Positions 54,368 to 60,507 of a stretch of 60,507 nt of DNA are shown here, in pieces (positions within the stretch are counted from its first letter, which is position 1; each line of letters begins with the position of its first letter). The notes below the pieces were generated by a model. The model did not search any database. It had not been told where the DNA came from and worked only from the letters and a program-made list of their open reading frames with translations. The stretch is from an uncultured Bacteroidota bacterium. Its GTDB lineage: Bacteria > Bacteroidota > Bacteroidia > Chitinophagales > Chitinophagaceae. Both the position numbers and the translations under genes were made by a program. The stretch is from the NCBI GenBank assembly GCA_903858475.1, contig CAIOIZ010000009.1, positions 1 through 60,507 of the forward strand, given 5' to 3'.

Positions 54368-54581
54368 AAGGTTATAAAATTGCTTACAGCCTTCTTAGCA
54401 AACGCTGTGCCATGTAAAAATATTTTATTGATTTGGAAAACATTAACATTCTTTGCTGAATGTGGAAAAAGGGCTTTAAATGATAAAGCCGCAGTGAATA
54501 CTGCGGCTTTTATAGTAATCCAACCCTTGCCTGCTTTCTCCATGGCTACGGCAGGGTTTGGGCTGGAGGAGAGAGCTTGTT
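54368..54581. other. Gap between the L,D-transpeptidase and barrel genes
   Basis: There is no supported gene in these 214 bp. A 74-codon minus-strand frame (54364-54588) runs through the region, but it covers a terminator hairpin, overlaps both neighbours and lacks family features. The hairpin at 54485-54510 is the only clear signal. Confidence 0.6.
54485..54510 (-). terminator. Hairpin terminator after the outer-membrane barrel gene
   Basis: AAAGCCGCAGT pairs with ACTGCGGCTTT (11 bp) across a GAAT loop. The T tract is short on both sides (TTTATCATTT on the minus strand), so termination may be partial and some transcripts could reach the L,D-transpeptidase gene. Confidence 0.75.
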
Positions 54582-55451
54582 TTACCAATTACTCATGCGA
54601 ATACCGATAGTATACGGGCGAATGTCTAAACTTCTTTGGTAAAAACTATTAGGGCTATAGGATCCGTAAAACCTAACAGGGCCTAAACCTAATTCAGCGA
54701 TATAACTGAATTTGAATCTTTCCAAATCGTAATCTCCCTTATTTCTATCCTTGCCACGTTGGCCGCTTTTTTGCTTATTGCGTTGGCTGTAAAGATAACC
54801 TGCACTTACCCCTGCACTCATGCTAATGCCTTTCTTTTTGCTCGATGGGTTACTATTGAAATTAATCATTAAGGGAATCGTCAAATAATCGGCGGCCAAT
54901 TTATTTTTAGTAAATGCAATGGAATCCCTGAAAATAAAAGGGGCATTCGTTTGCGTGTTGGTATAGGGAACAGCTCCACTTTCTTTATAACTAATGGCCG
55001 ATTTAAAACGATAGTTATTTAATTCAAGGCCAAAGCCATATTTCAGATTTACATAGTGATGAATTAAATTCAGGCGCTGCATAAAAAACCAGATATTGAC
55101 ATTTCTACTCTTGCCTGCATTTAATTTCAAGTCGCTTTCTCCTAGTAAAGGACTACCAGGTTTATTTATTAGATAATTGCCTGTATTGGAATAATTAGTT
55201 TTATCTATATAATTACTAAAACCCAAATCTACAATCCACCAGTTGGTGCTGATATTTGCATTTTGTTTACGCGTTGTTTTTTTCCTTCCCATTGTAATTG
55301 CTGCATCAGATTTAGTTTTCCCTTTTTTGATGATGACAATATTACCAATGCGAATGGTATCACTGCTTTTTGATGGGATGGAATCGGTGGTTTGGGCCTT
55401 GCTATTATTACATAATACTGCCAGTGCAACCATGGTAATGATCTGTTTCAT
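54582..55451 (-). CDS. Outer-membrane beta-barrel-like protein
   Basis: The 289-residue protein has a signal peptide (ending SKAQ). A short linker with Ser/Thr and a KKGKTKSDAAITMGRKKTT stretch follows, then alternating strands with aromatic girdles (NWWIVDLGFSNYID; VNLKYGFGLELNNYRFKSAI; GVSAGYLYSQRN; FSYIAELGLGPVRFYGSYS), ending YTIGIRMSNW with a terminal aromatic. This matches the porin-like Bacteroidota barrel families. It lies 21 bp after the anti-sigma gene, in one operon with the sigma factor. That layout suggests the barrel, the anti-sigma factor and sigma form an envelope-response unit. Confidence 0.85.
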   Translation of the reverse strand: MKQIITMVALAVLCNNSKAQTTDSIPSKSSDTIRIGNIVIIKKGKTKSDAAITMGRKKTTRKQNANISTNWWIVDLGFSNYIDKTNYSNTGNYLINKPGSPLLGESDLKLNAGKSRNVNIWFFMQRLNLIHHYVNLKYGFGLELNNYRFKSAISYKESGAVPYTNTQTNAPFIFRDSIAFTKNKLAADYLTIPLMINFNSNPSSKKKGISMSAGVSAGYLYSQRNKQKSGQRGKDRNKGDYDLERFKFSYIAELGLGPVRFYGSYSPNSFYQRSLDIRPYTIGIRMSNW

Positions 55452-55472
55452 TGTCTGTTGATTTTAATTTAA

Positions 55473-56567
55473 TTATTGGATGGCGATATCAAATCCTGCT
55501 ACTTTAATACCATTGCCGGTTTTTATATTGGTATTGCGCTCTATCACACGCTTTACTTTTCGAAGGAAGCCTCCCAATTTAGTTTTCTTTACTTTCTCAT
55601 TATTGATTGAAAGCAAGCCATTGTTGTCTGATTCTTCCATAGAATTATTTGTATAAACGGTATTGATTGCATAATTAGTCATTGATGATTCAGTAGCGTT
55701 AACTGTAGTAATATTATTATTAATTGGGTTGGTTGTAACAATTTTAATTTTATTTCCAGGCTTCATAGTTGATGGTAATACGGCTGCAATGGATGATTGG
55801 TTACTATTATTAACGTTAAAATTTTGCAAAGGCTTAGGTAGGTTATTCGATTCCTTTTGTGCCATTTCCTTTTGTGCCATGCTACTACTTGCAATAGCCC
55901 TTTGCTTTTTAATAGCCCTTGCAGCAGGGTCTTCGGTATTATCAGTTGCCATAGAAGCTATAATGCTAGTTTTTTCTAAAACATCAACTTTTATATTTTT
56001 GCTGCTAGTAGAAGGCGATTGCAATTTGGTTGAAGGATTTTCTGTGATAGTTATATCTTTTACCCCGGGTTTGGAAGTATTAATAAATTGTAGTGTAGCC
56101 CAGGTGCCTATGCCAAATAGTATTGCAGCGGCAGCCAACTTTCTCCAATTAAAGTAAATGATTTTTCCACCTTCTTCTTTGTACAAGGTTGCTTTATTGG
56201 GGAAAACAATTTTTTCGTCTGCGACCAATTTAGTTGACGCTATCGATTGAAGAAAATTTTGCGCAGCTATATCCTGCAAAACTAATTGCTGCATCGCCGC
56301 TCTGTCTGCAGGACTTAATTCATTGTCAAGGTAAAGTAATAGTTGTTCCTCTTTTTCTGAAATACTTTCTGACTTTAGTAAAATATTTTTATCGGGAAAA
56401 ATAGGCGACTCTTTAGGTAATACAGTCTGTTTAAAAAGATTTAACTCCAATTGTAAATCGGGGTTCAGCTGAATAAAATTATCGACCAATTCCATCTCCT
56501 CTTTTGATAATTCCTTATCAACATAGAGCAGAAAAAATGTCTCGTAATTATGTCTATTAATATTCAT
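55473..56567 (-). CDS. Anti-sigma factor-like transmembrane protein
   Basis: The 364-residue protein has an N-terminal cytoplasmic part with two similar segments (YETFFLLYVDKELSKEEMEL and QLLLYLDNELSPADRAAMQQ). Each matches the helix-turn opening of Bacteroidota anti-sigma domains but lacks the zinc-binding His/Cys residues. One membrane helix follows (about 148-165, LAAAAILFGIGTWATLQFI), then a periplasmic Ser/Asn/Thr-rich region and a KKTKLGGFLRKVKRVIER amphipathic end. The doubled opening suggests two sigma-binding units or an internal duplication. It sits 33 bp after the ECF sigma gene. Confidence 0.82.
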   Translation of the reverse strand: MNINRHNYETFFLLYVDKELSKEEMELVDNFIQLNPDLQLELNLFKQTVLPKESPIFPDKNILLKSESISEKEEQLLLYLDNELSPADRAAMQQLVLQDIAAQNFLQSIASTKLVADEKIVFPNKATLYKEEGGKIIYFNWRKLAAAAILFGIGTWATLQFINTSKPGVKDITITENPSTKLQSPSTSSKNIKVDVLEKTSIIASMATDNTEDPAARAIKKQRAIASSSMAQKEMAQKESNNLPKPLQNFNVNNSNQSSIAAVLPSTMKPGNKIKIVTTNPINNNITTVNATESSMTNYAINTVYTNNSMEESDNNGLLSINNEKVKKTKLGGFLRKVKRVIERNTNIKTGNGIKVAGFDIAIQ

Positions 56568-56600
56568 GCTTCTAAAGTATCTGATCGATTTAATCTAGTG

Positions 56601-57086
56601 TTATATTGCGTTTTCCCGCTTGCCGATATATGCCCTCAGTTGCAAACGAGCCCTGTGTAAATATACTTTCACCTGACTTTCATTAAGTCCGGTTATGGCT
56701 CCAATTTCTTGATAGCTATAACCTTCATAATCTTTCAATAAGACCAAGCTTCTTTGTGTTTCGCTTAATTTGCTCAACGCTATCTCTAGAATTCTTTTGG
56801 TATCACTTCCAGGTTCACTTATGCCATTAGCATCTTCTTTAAATTCCTCTTTTAATTGTACCCTTTTGTTTTTGCGGATATGATCAATCATCTGGTGATA
56901 AGCTACTGTGAATAAATAGCTCTTGCAGCGTTCATTATCTACCTGCTGACGGTTCATCCACATTTTTTCAAATGCCCCCTGTACTACATCCTTCGCATCG
57001 TCTTCATGCCTCAGATTTTTGAGTATGAAACGGTATACATTGTCTGCATACAGGTTTACACATGTATTGTATTCTCTCTCCGTCAT
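56601..57086 (-). CDS. ECF-type RNA polymerase sigma factor
   Basis: The 161-residue protein has region 2 (YADNVYRFILKNLRHEDDAK, then DVVQGAFEKMWMNR and FTVAYHQMIDHIRKNKR) and region 4 (LSETQRSLVLLKDYEGYSYQ, then EIGAITGLNESQVKVYLHRA), the full set of an ECF sigma factor. It directs RNA polymerase to a small regulon, probably including its own operon. The following anti-sigma and barrel genes are spaced 33 and 21 bp, so it is the first gene of a three-gene operon. No TAnnTTTG match lies just upstream, which fits autoregulation by a different promoter sequence. Confidence 0.95.
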   Translation of the reverse strand: MTEREYNTCVNLYADNVYRFILKNLRHEDDAKDVVQGAFEKMWMNRQQVDNERCKSYLFTVAYHQMIDHIRKNKRVQLKEEFKEDANGISEPGSDTKRILEIALSKLSETQRSLVLLKDYEGYSYQEIGAITGLNESQVKVYLHRARLQLRAYIGKRENAI

Positions 57087-57229
57087 CCAGCTTAAAAGTG
57101 TTGGTTTATAGTGATACGAAGTTGGGCACTGAAAAGTTACAATACAAGGGAAAATTGTTAAAAAAATTAATAATATGATAGCTTACCCAGCTGCATTTAA
57201 ATACATCTACTTATTTTCCTAGAAATATG

Positions 57230-57237
57230 CATCTTTG
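57230..57237 (+). promoter_or_regulatory. Candidate -7 element for the small protein gene
   Basis: CATCTTTG is one mismatch from TAnnTTTG. If used, transcription would start near 57243, which favours the ATG at 57255 over the in-frame GTG at 57237. There is no clear -33 element. Confidence 0.28.
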
Positions 57238-57254
57238 TGACCAAAAAAGCACTT

Positions 57255-57431
57255 ATGCAGGAAATTATCAATCGATTAGTAGCGGAAGCTGGTATTACAG
57301 CCGAACAAGCAGCCTTGAGTTTAGAAACTATTAAGAATTATGTAAAAGAAAAGTTCCCCATGTTAGGTGGCGCAGTGGACAATATGTTTGCCTCTCAGAA
57401 GGGGGAGGACCAGCAAGGTGGTTCCTGGTAA
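57255..57431 (+). CDS. Small protein of unknown function
   Basis: From the ATG at 57255 there are 58 residues: MQEIINRLVAEAGITAEQAA, continuing LSLETIKNYVKEKFPMLGGAVDNMF, with a Gly/Ser/Trp-rich end. The Ala-Gly-Ile-Thr-x-x-Gln-Ala pattern and the Leu-heptad helix resemble the short helical repeat of small DUF2267/DUF2780-like proteins, but I do not claim that family. A GTG at 57237 would add six residues. It ends 13 bp from the cytochrome c gene on the other strand. Confidence 0.65.
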   Translation: MQEIINRLVAEAGITAEQAALSLETIKNYVKEKFPMLGGAVDNMFASQKGEDQQGGSW

Positions 57432-57444
57432 TTTCCCTTCAATA

Positions 57445-57804
57445 TTAGTCGCAATAGCTTAAAACAGCTTCAATTTGTTCATCTGTCAAATTGGGAAAGG
57501 CGGTCATGATATATGGTTTGTATTGGTTCGCCAAATTATGGGCGTATTCATTTTTGGCAATTACCGCTTGCGGATTTCGAATGTATTCATACAACAATGC
57601 CCTCGATTCCCACCTTTGCTTAGCCCCGGCCAAAGTTGGACCTATTAAGCTTTCTTCACATTTATGGCAATTCACACATAAACTATTGAATAATTTCTCT
57701 GATGCTGCGTTTGATTGATTTTTCGGCTTACTGACAAGCCCTGTATTTTGTGATTGGCAACTGGATAAAAATAAAAAGATGGCAAGTAGGTATTTAAGAT
57801 TCAT
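57445..57804 (-). CDS. Monoheme cytochrome c lipoprotein
   Basis: The 119-residue protein begins with a lipoprotein signal (MNLKYLLAIFLFLSSCQSQ, lipobox Cys16) and has one class I heme c site, CVNCH (Cys43, Cys46, His47). The distal Met is probably in YIMTAFPNLTDEQIEAV, the standard C-terminal helix block. An extra Cys49 directly after the site and a Cys near the C-terminus (SYCD) could form a disulfide. It would act as a membrane-attached electron carrier in the periplasm. No oxidase genes are adjacent. Confidence 0.93.
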   Translation of the reverse strand: MNLKYLLAIFLFLSSCQSQNTGLVSKPKNQSNAASEKLFNSLCVNCHKCEESLIGPTLAGAKQRWESRALLYEYIRNPQAVIAKNEYAHNLANQYKPYIMTAFPNLTDEQIEAVLSYCD

Positions 57805-57868
57805 TTATTAAAAATAGAAGAAAAGCCGGAAATACAAAATTTGAATTTTGAAAAGATTGTCTTAAAAC

Positions 57869-57902
57869 AAAAATCCCCCGACAATGAAGTCAAGGGATTT
57901 TT
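57869..57902. terminator. Terminator after the DUF11-type T9SS protein gene
   Basis: AAAAATCCC pairs with GGGATTTTT, with an inner GAC/GTC pairing separated by small internal loops. It is followed by T runs on both strands (TTTTTGTTTT on the minus strand), so it can work in both directions; it lies 19 bp past the minus-strand stop. Confidence 0.75.
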
Positions 57903-57920
57903 TTTTGTTTGTGCTTGGTT

Positions 57921-60507
57921 TTAATTCTTAATTATCTTTTGTGTAATGATTTCATCAGCTGTTCTGATTTCCATCAAATAAACACCTGCAGGAATCGATT
58001 CTAGATCTTTCAATATCACAATATTGTCGCCTGGTTGTAAGGTTACACTGCGTTTAGCTACTTGCATTCCATTCATATTGATAAGACGAATATTGCTCAC
58101 CTCTTCTTTATTGCTTTGGATTTGCATTTTGATATTATTGGTGAATGGGTTAGGATATACATTGATGCTACTCAAGACAATGGTTCCATCCATCCGAAGG
58201 GCAACAATTTTGCTGTATACGGCACGTCCATCTAAATCAACTGTGCGTAAGCGGTAGTAAACAATTTTGGAATTGATGTTTGACAGTGCATCAGGATAGC
58301 TATAATATTTTGGTAAACTGCTATTGCCAGCAGCGTTTACAGCACCCATTTGCATAAATGTTAAACCATCTAAACTGCGTTCGATTTCAAAGCGACCGCT
58401 ATTTATTTCTTGTTCTGTTGACCATCTTAATACGGCATTGGCGCTTTCTTTTTTTACACTGAAAGAAGAAAGGATTACAGGAAGTGGAGCACCTAGGGCC
58501 ATATTGGCGGTACCATCATCCACAAATTGATCGCCAAATAAATTTTGCCCTGTAATACGTGCAGTATTGATTACAGAAGACAATTGGTTATAAGTTGCTG
58601 GAGTTAGAACCTGAAAACGAAGGGTGTAGGTTTGGCTTGGTTGTAATGTTCCACCAGCAGTGCTGGTTTTACCAGTACCAATATAGAACTTCACATAATC
58701 TTTGCCTCCATTGGTTCCCTTGAATGCAAAGTCAGCATCAGCTGCATCGGTCTGTACACTGTTTGGTGTAAATCCAGGTGCATTCACTACAATTAATGAA
58801 CCTGGTATATAGGTTACATTAGAAGGGATGGTGTCGGTAACTGTACAATTTAATGCATCACCGGTACCAATATTTGAACCCGATAAAGTATAGGTTAAAA
58901 TTTCACTGGTCTGTAAAGTGCCAAAAGGAGCAGTACCATCACTTACCGATTTATTTAAAATAATGTCTGGATCTTTTGATTTGATAGTAAAAGCCAATAA
59001 GCTTGGGAAATACTGATCGGCTTCACTACCAAATTCAACAACTACTTGTGTTGCATTGGTTGCAATGCCATATCCAACGCCCACTTCAATTTCATCAATA
59101 TCAACACTCATCTGATTTTTGAAATCAGGGTTTTTGGTAGTAATAAAACTTCCGTTTCTGGAAATTGTTCCATTCCAGTAGTTGGTAGCACGATTCACAC
59201 CAGCACTTGCGATGGTGCCATTTACTTTTAAATAGTCACCAAGTGGATTTCCGGTAGTAACGGCCAAGTTTGCGTCTCCTTCCCAAGTAAGAGTGCTCAT
59301 ATATGCATCAGAAGAAGTTAAAGGATTAGAAGGTACATTTAAACCTGTTAAAGTAATCGTTTGAGCTCCGCCATTAAACACTTGTAAGAAACCATCGTAT
59401 ACTCTTACACTATTATATGAAACTAGGGGGTTCTCATACACAACTACGATTGACCAGGCAGCATAATTACCGGCAGAAGCGCCTGTACCTACAGCAGCAG
59501 TTACATCCGCTACAGTATAAGTGCCAGCACCATTTGCATTTACAAATGCAGTTACATCTACATAAGTTTGGTAAGCCGAATCGGGATTAGAAACAATGCT
59601 TTTATCAATTTGAGTAACAGGTGCAGTAATCACTGTATATGCGCCAGAAGTACCCTTACGGATTTTTACGGTCCTTAAATTGAGGTTATCATTTACACCA
59701 GTACTACCGTCAATTCTTCCACCCCAATAAAGGCGAGCAAATTTGATAACATTTGAACCAGCAGGTAGAATTAGATCAGCAGAAGAAGAGTTGAAAGTTT
59801 CGTTCGCTTGAGTACCATCCAATTTCATGTCAAAATAAAAATCATTAGTGCCAGTACTTCTATTATATAAGGCAATAGCAATTTGATTATTACCATTCGC
59901 GAAGCTAGCACTTGGTATTGCTAGTACAAAGTCTCCATCTCCAAATTCCCTGCTTGCGCTTGGATTGGTGCCATACGGTGCAGTTCCGGTAGGCATATTC
60001 ATTCTGGCAACTTCTACACCATTTACGTAAACAATGGCGCCATCATCGTATTTGGCAGTAAGTACAATGTTACTGTATTGGGCAGGATTAGTTATGGTGA
60101 TATCTCTTCTGAGATAGTAGGTTGACCTGCTATTATCAGGAGGGGTGTTTACATTGGGTTCATTAAACCCAAATGCGTTACTATTATTTGCAGTGTTAGT
60201 CCAATTTGCAACATCATCATAAGCATCAGCAGTCCATGATAAACTTGAAATTGTGGGCGGAGCTGCGGAATAGCTAGCAGAAGAATAATATCTCCATTCG
60301 CCACCATAGGCAGCAATTGCAGTAGTACCACCTCCACCATCTACATCCACAAACTGAATATTTGCATTGTTATTAGTATATGCACTTGTTCTGCTATTGC
60401 TATAGCTTCCAGTGCCACTGGTATCAAAATCGTTCATGGCGGTAGTATTTACTACGCCGGTGCTTCCGCTACCACTCGTATAAATAGCAGTAATAGTATT
60501 GCCAAAT
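57921..60507 (-). CDS. Large T9SS type A secreted protein with DUF11-type repeat, 5' part beyond the window
   Basis: The minus-strand frame is open from the right edge (at least 862 residues shown) and the internal Met at 60437 is not the start, since coding sequence continues before it (VNTTAMNDFD). Visible parts: a jelly-roll-like domain (TYYLRRDITITNPAQYSNIV; DDGAIVYVNGVEVARMN), a long Ser/Thr/Gly beta region (FARLYWGGRIDGSTG), a DUF11-type cell-surface repeat (LTYTLSGSNIGTGDALNCTV) and a type A sorting domain (NVYPNPFTNNIKMQIQ to EIRTADEIITQKIIKN). Function is unknown; it is a surface or released protein. Confidence 0.85.
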   Translation of the reverse strand, partial: FGNTITAIYTSGSGSTGVVNTTAMNDFDTSGTGSYSNSRTSAYTNNNANIQFVDVDGGGGTTAIAAYGGEWRYYSSASYSAAPPTISSLSWTADAYDDVANWTNTANNSNAFGFNEPNVNTPPDNSRSTYYLRRDITITNPAQYSNIVLTAKYDDGAIVYVNGVEVARMNMPTGTAPYGTNPSASREFGDGDFVLAIPSASFANGNNQIAIALYNRSTGTNDFYFDMKLDGTQANETFNSSSADLILPAGSNVIKFARLYWGGRIDGSTGVNDNLNLRTVKIRKGTSGAYTVITAPVTQIDKSIVSNPDSAYQTYVDVTAFVNANGAGTYTVADVTAAVGTGASAGNYAAWSIVVVYENPLVSYNSVRVYDGFLQVFNGGAQTITLTGLNVPSNPLTSSDAYMSTLTWEGDANLAVTTGNPLGDYLKVNGTIASAGVNRATNYWNGTISRNGSFITTKNPDFKNQMSVDIDEIEVGVGYGIATNATQVVVEFGSEADQYFPSLLAFTIKSKDPDIILNKSVSDGTAPFGTLQTSEILTYTLSGSNIGTGDALNCTVTDTIPSNVTYIPGSLIVVNAPGFTPNSVQTDAADADFAFKGTNGGKDYVKFYIGTGKTSTAGGTLQPSQTYTLRFQVLTPATYNQLSSVINTARITGQNLFGDQFVDDGTANMALGAPLPVILSSFSVKKESANAVLRWSTEQEINSGRFEIERSLDGLTFMQMGAVNAAGNSSLPKYYSYPDALSNINSKIVYYRLRTVDLDGRAVYSKIVALRMDGTIVLSSINVYPNPFTNNIKMQIQSNKEEVSNIRLINMNGMQVAKRSVTLQPGDNIVILKDLESIPAGVYLMEIRTADEIITQKIIKN

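Noticed and set aside
54364-54588. 74-codon minus-strand frame between the barrel and L,D-transpeptidase genes
   Set aside because: It covers a terminator hairpin, overlaps both neighbours and has no family features or coding-like composition.
55729-56157. 142-codon plus-strand frame opposite the anti-sigma gene
   Set aside because: It is fully antisense to a well-supported gene and its hydrophobic, Leu-rich product is a by-product of that gene's codons.

Overview
This AT-rich window fits a chromosomal segment from a Bacteroidota bacterium, most likely of the Chitinophagales/Chitinophagaceae type. The signs are six secreted proteins with type IX secretion (T9SS) C-terminal sorting domains, a PorP/SprF-family protein, a GldA-like ABC ATPase, a TonB-dependent receptor with an N-terminal carboxypeptidase-regulatory-like domain, few Shine-Dalgarno sites, and promoter elements resembling the Bacteroidota -7 consensus TAnnTTTG. 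I saw no rRNA, tRNA, CRISPR array, insertion sequence or phage gene. The window reads as ordinary chromosome with accessory surface-protein blocks.

Layout. 1-2.6 kb: a truncated secreted-protein gene and an M1 aminopeptidase with a T9SS tail, both on the minus strand. 2.8-6.4 kb: pdxA, then a minus-strand operon for an ABC-2 ATPase, its permease and a LolA-like periplasmic protein. 6.5-8.6 kb: a T9SS-secreted protein. 8.6-12.9 kb: a five-gene minus-strand operon (TonB-dependent receptor, 2TM protein, TPR-like periplasmic protein, multipass membrane protein, winged-helix regulator). 13.0-24.2 kb: a plus-strand housekeeping run (radA, comF, a beta-helix lipoprotein, a glutathione peroxidase, holB, ricT, gldA, eno, an ftsB-like gene, a small protein, nth). 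24.3-30.3 kb: a small HTH regulator, a fused gamma-alpha 2-oxoacid:ferredoxin oxidoreductase subunit, a degenerate arginase-fold protein, an RCK potassium channel with an odd filter, and a PBP4-type peptidase. 30.4-37.5 kb: a Cys-patterned PKD-repeat protein, mutL, and a GH3/beta-lactamase-fold fusion. 37.6-37.8 kb: a probable gamma-glutamyltranspeptidase relic. 37.9-49.8 kb: a surface block with a PorP/SprF-like protein, two large type B T9SS cargos, and a response regulator/propeller histidine kinase pair. 50.0-54.4 kb: a C1 peptidase, a small secreted protein, an alpha/beta hydrolase, queA and an L,D-transpeptidase. 54.6-57.1 kb: an ECF sigma/anti-sigma/outer-membrane barrel operon. 57.2-60.5 kb: a small protein, a cytochrome c lipoprotein and a T9SS protein cut by the window edge.

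The genes best read as working together are: the type B cargos with the SprF-like protein, and perhaps with the adjacent two-component pair; the sigma/anti-sigma/barrel operon; the TonB receptor operon ending in its own regulator; and the ABC-2/LolA-like operon. I found no clear, wholly undescribed system. The strongest leads are the non-canonical potassium-channel filter, the arginase homolog missing two of six metal ligands, terminator-like hairpins at the starts of the ftsB-like gene and nth, an orphan promoter/terminator pair upstream of radA, and the surface block at 38-50 kb.
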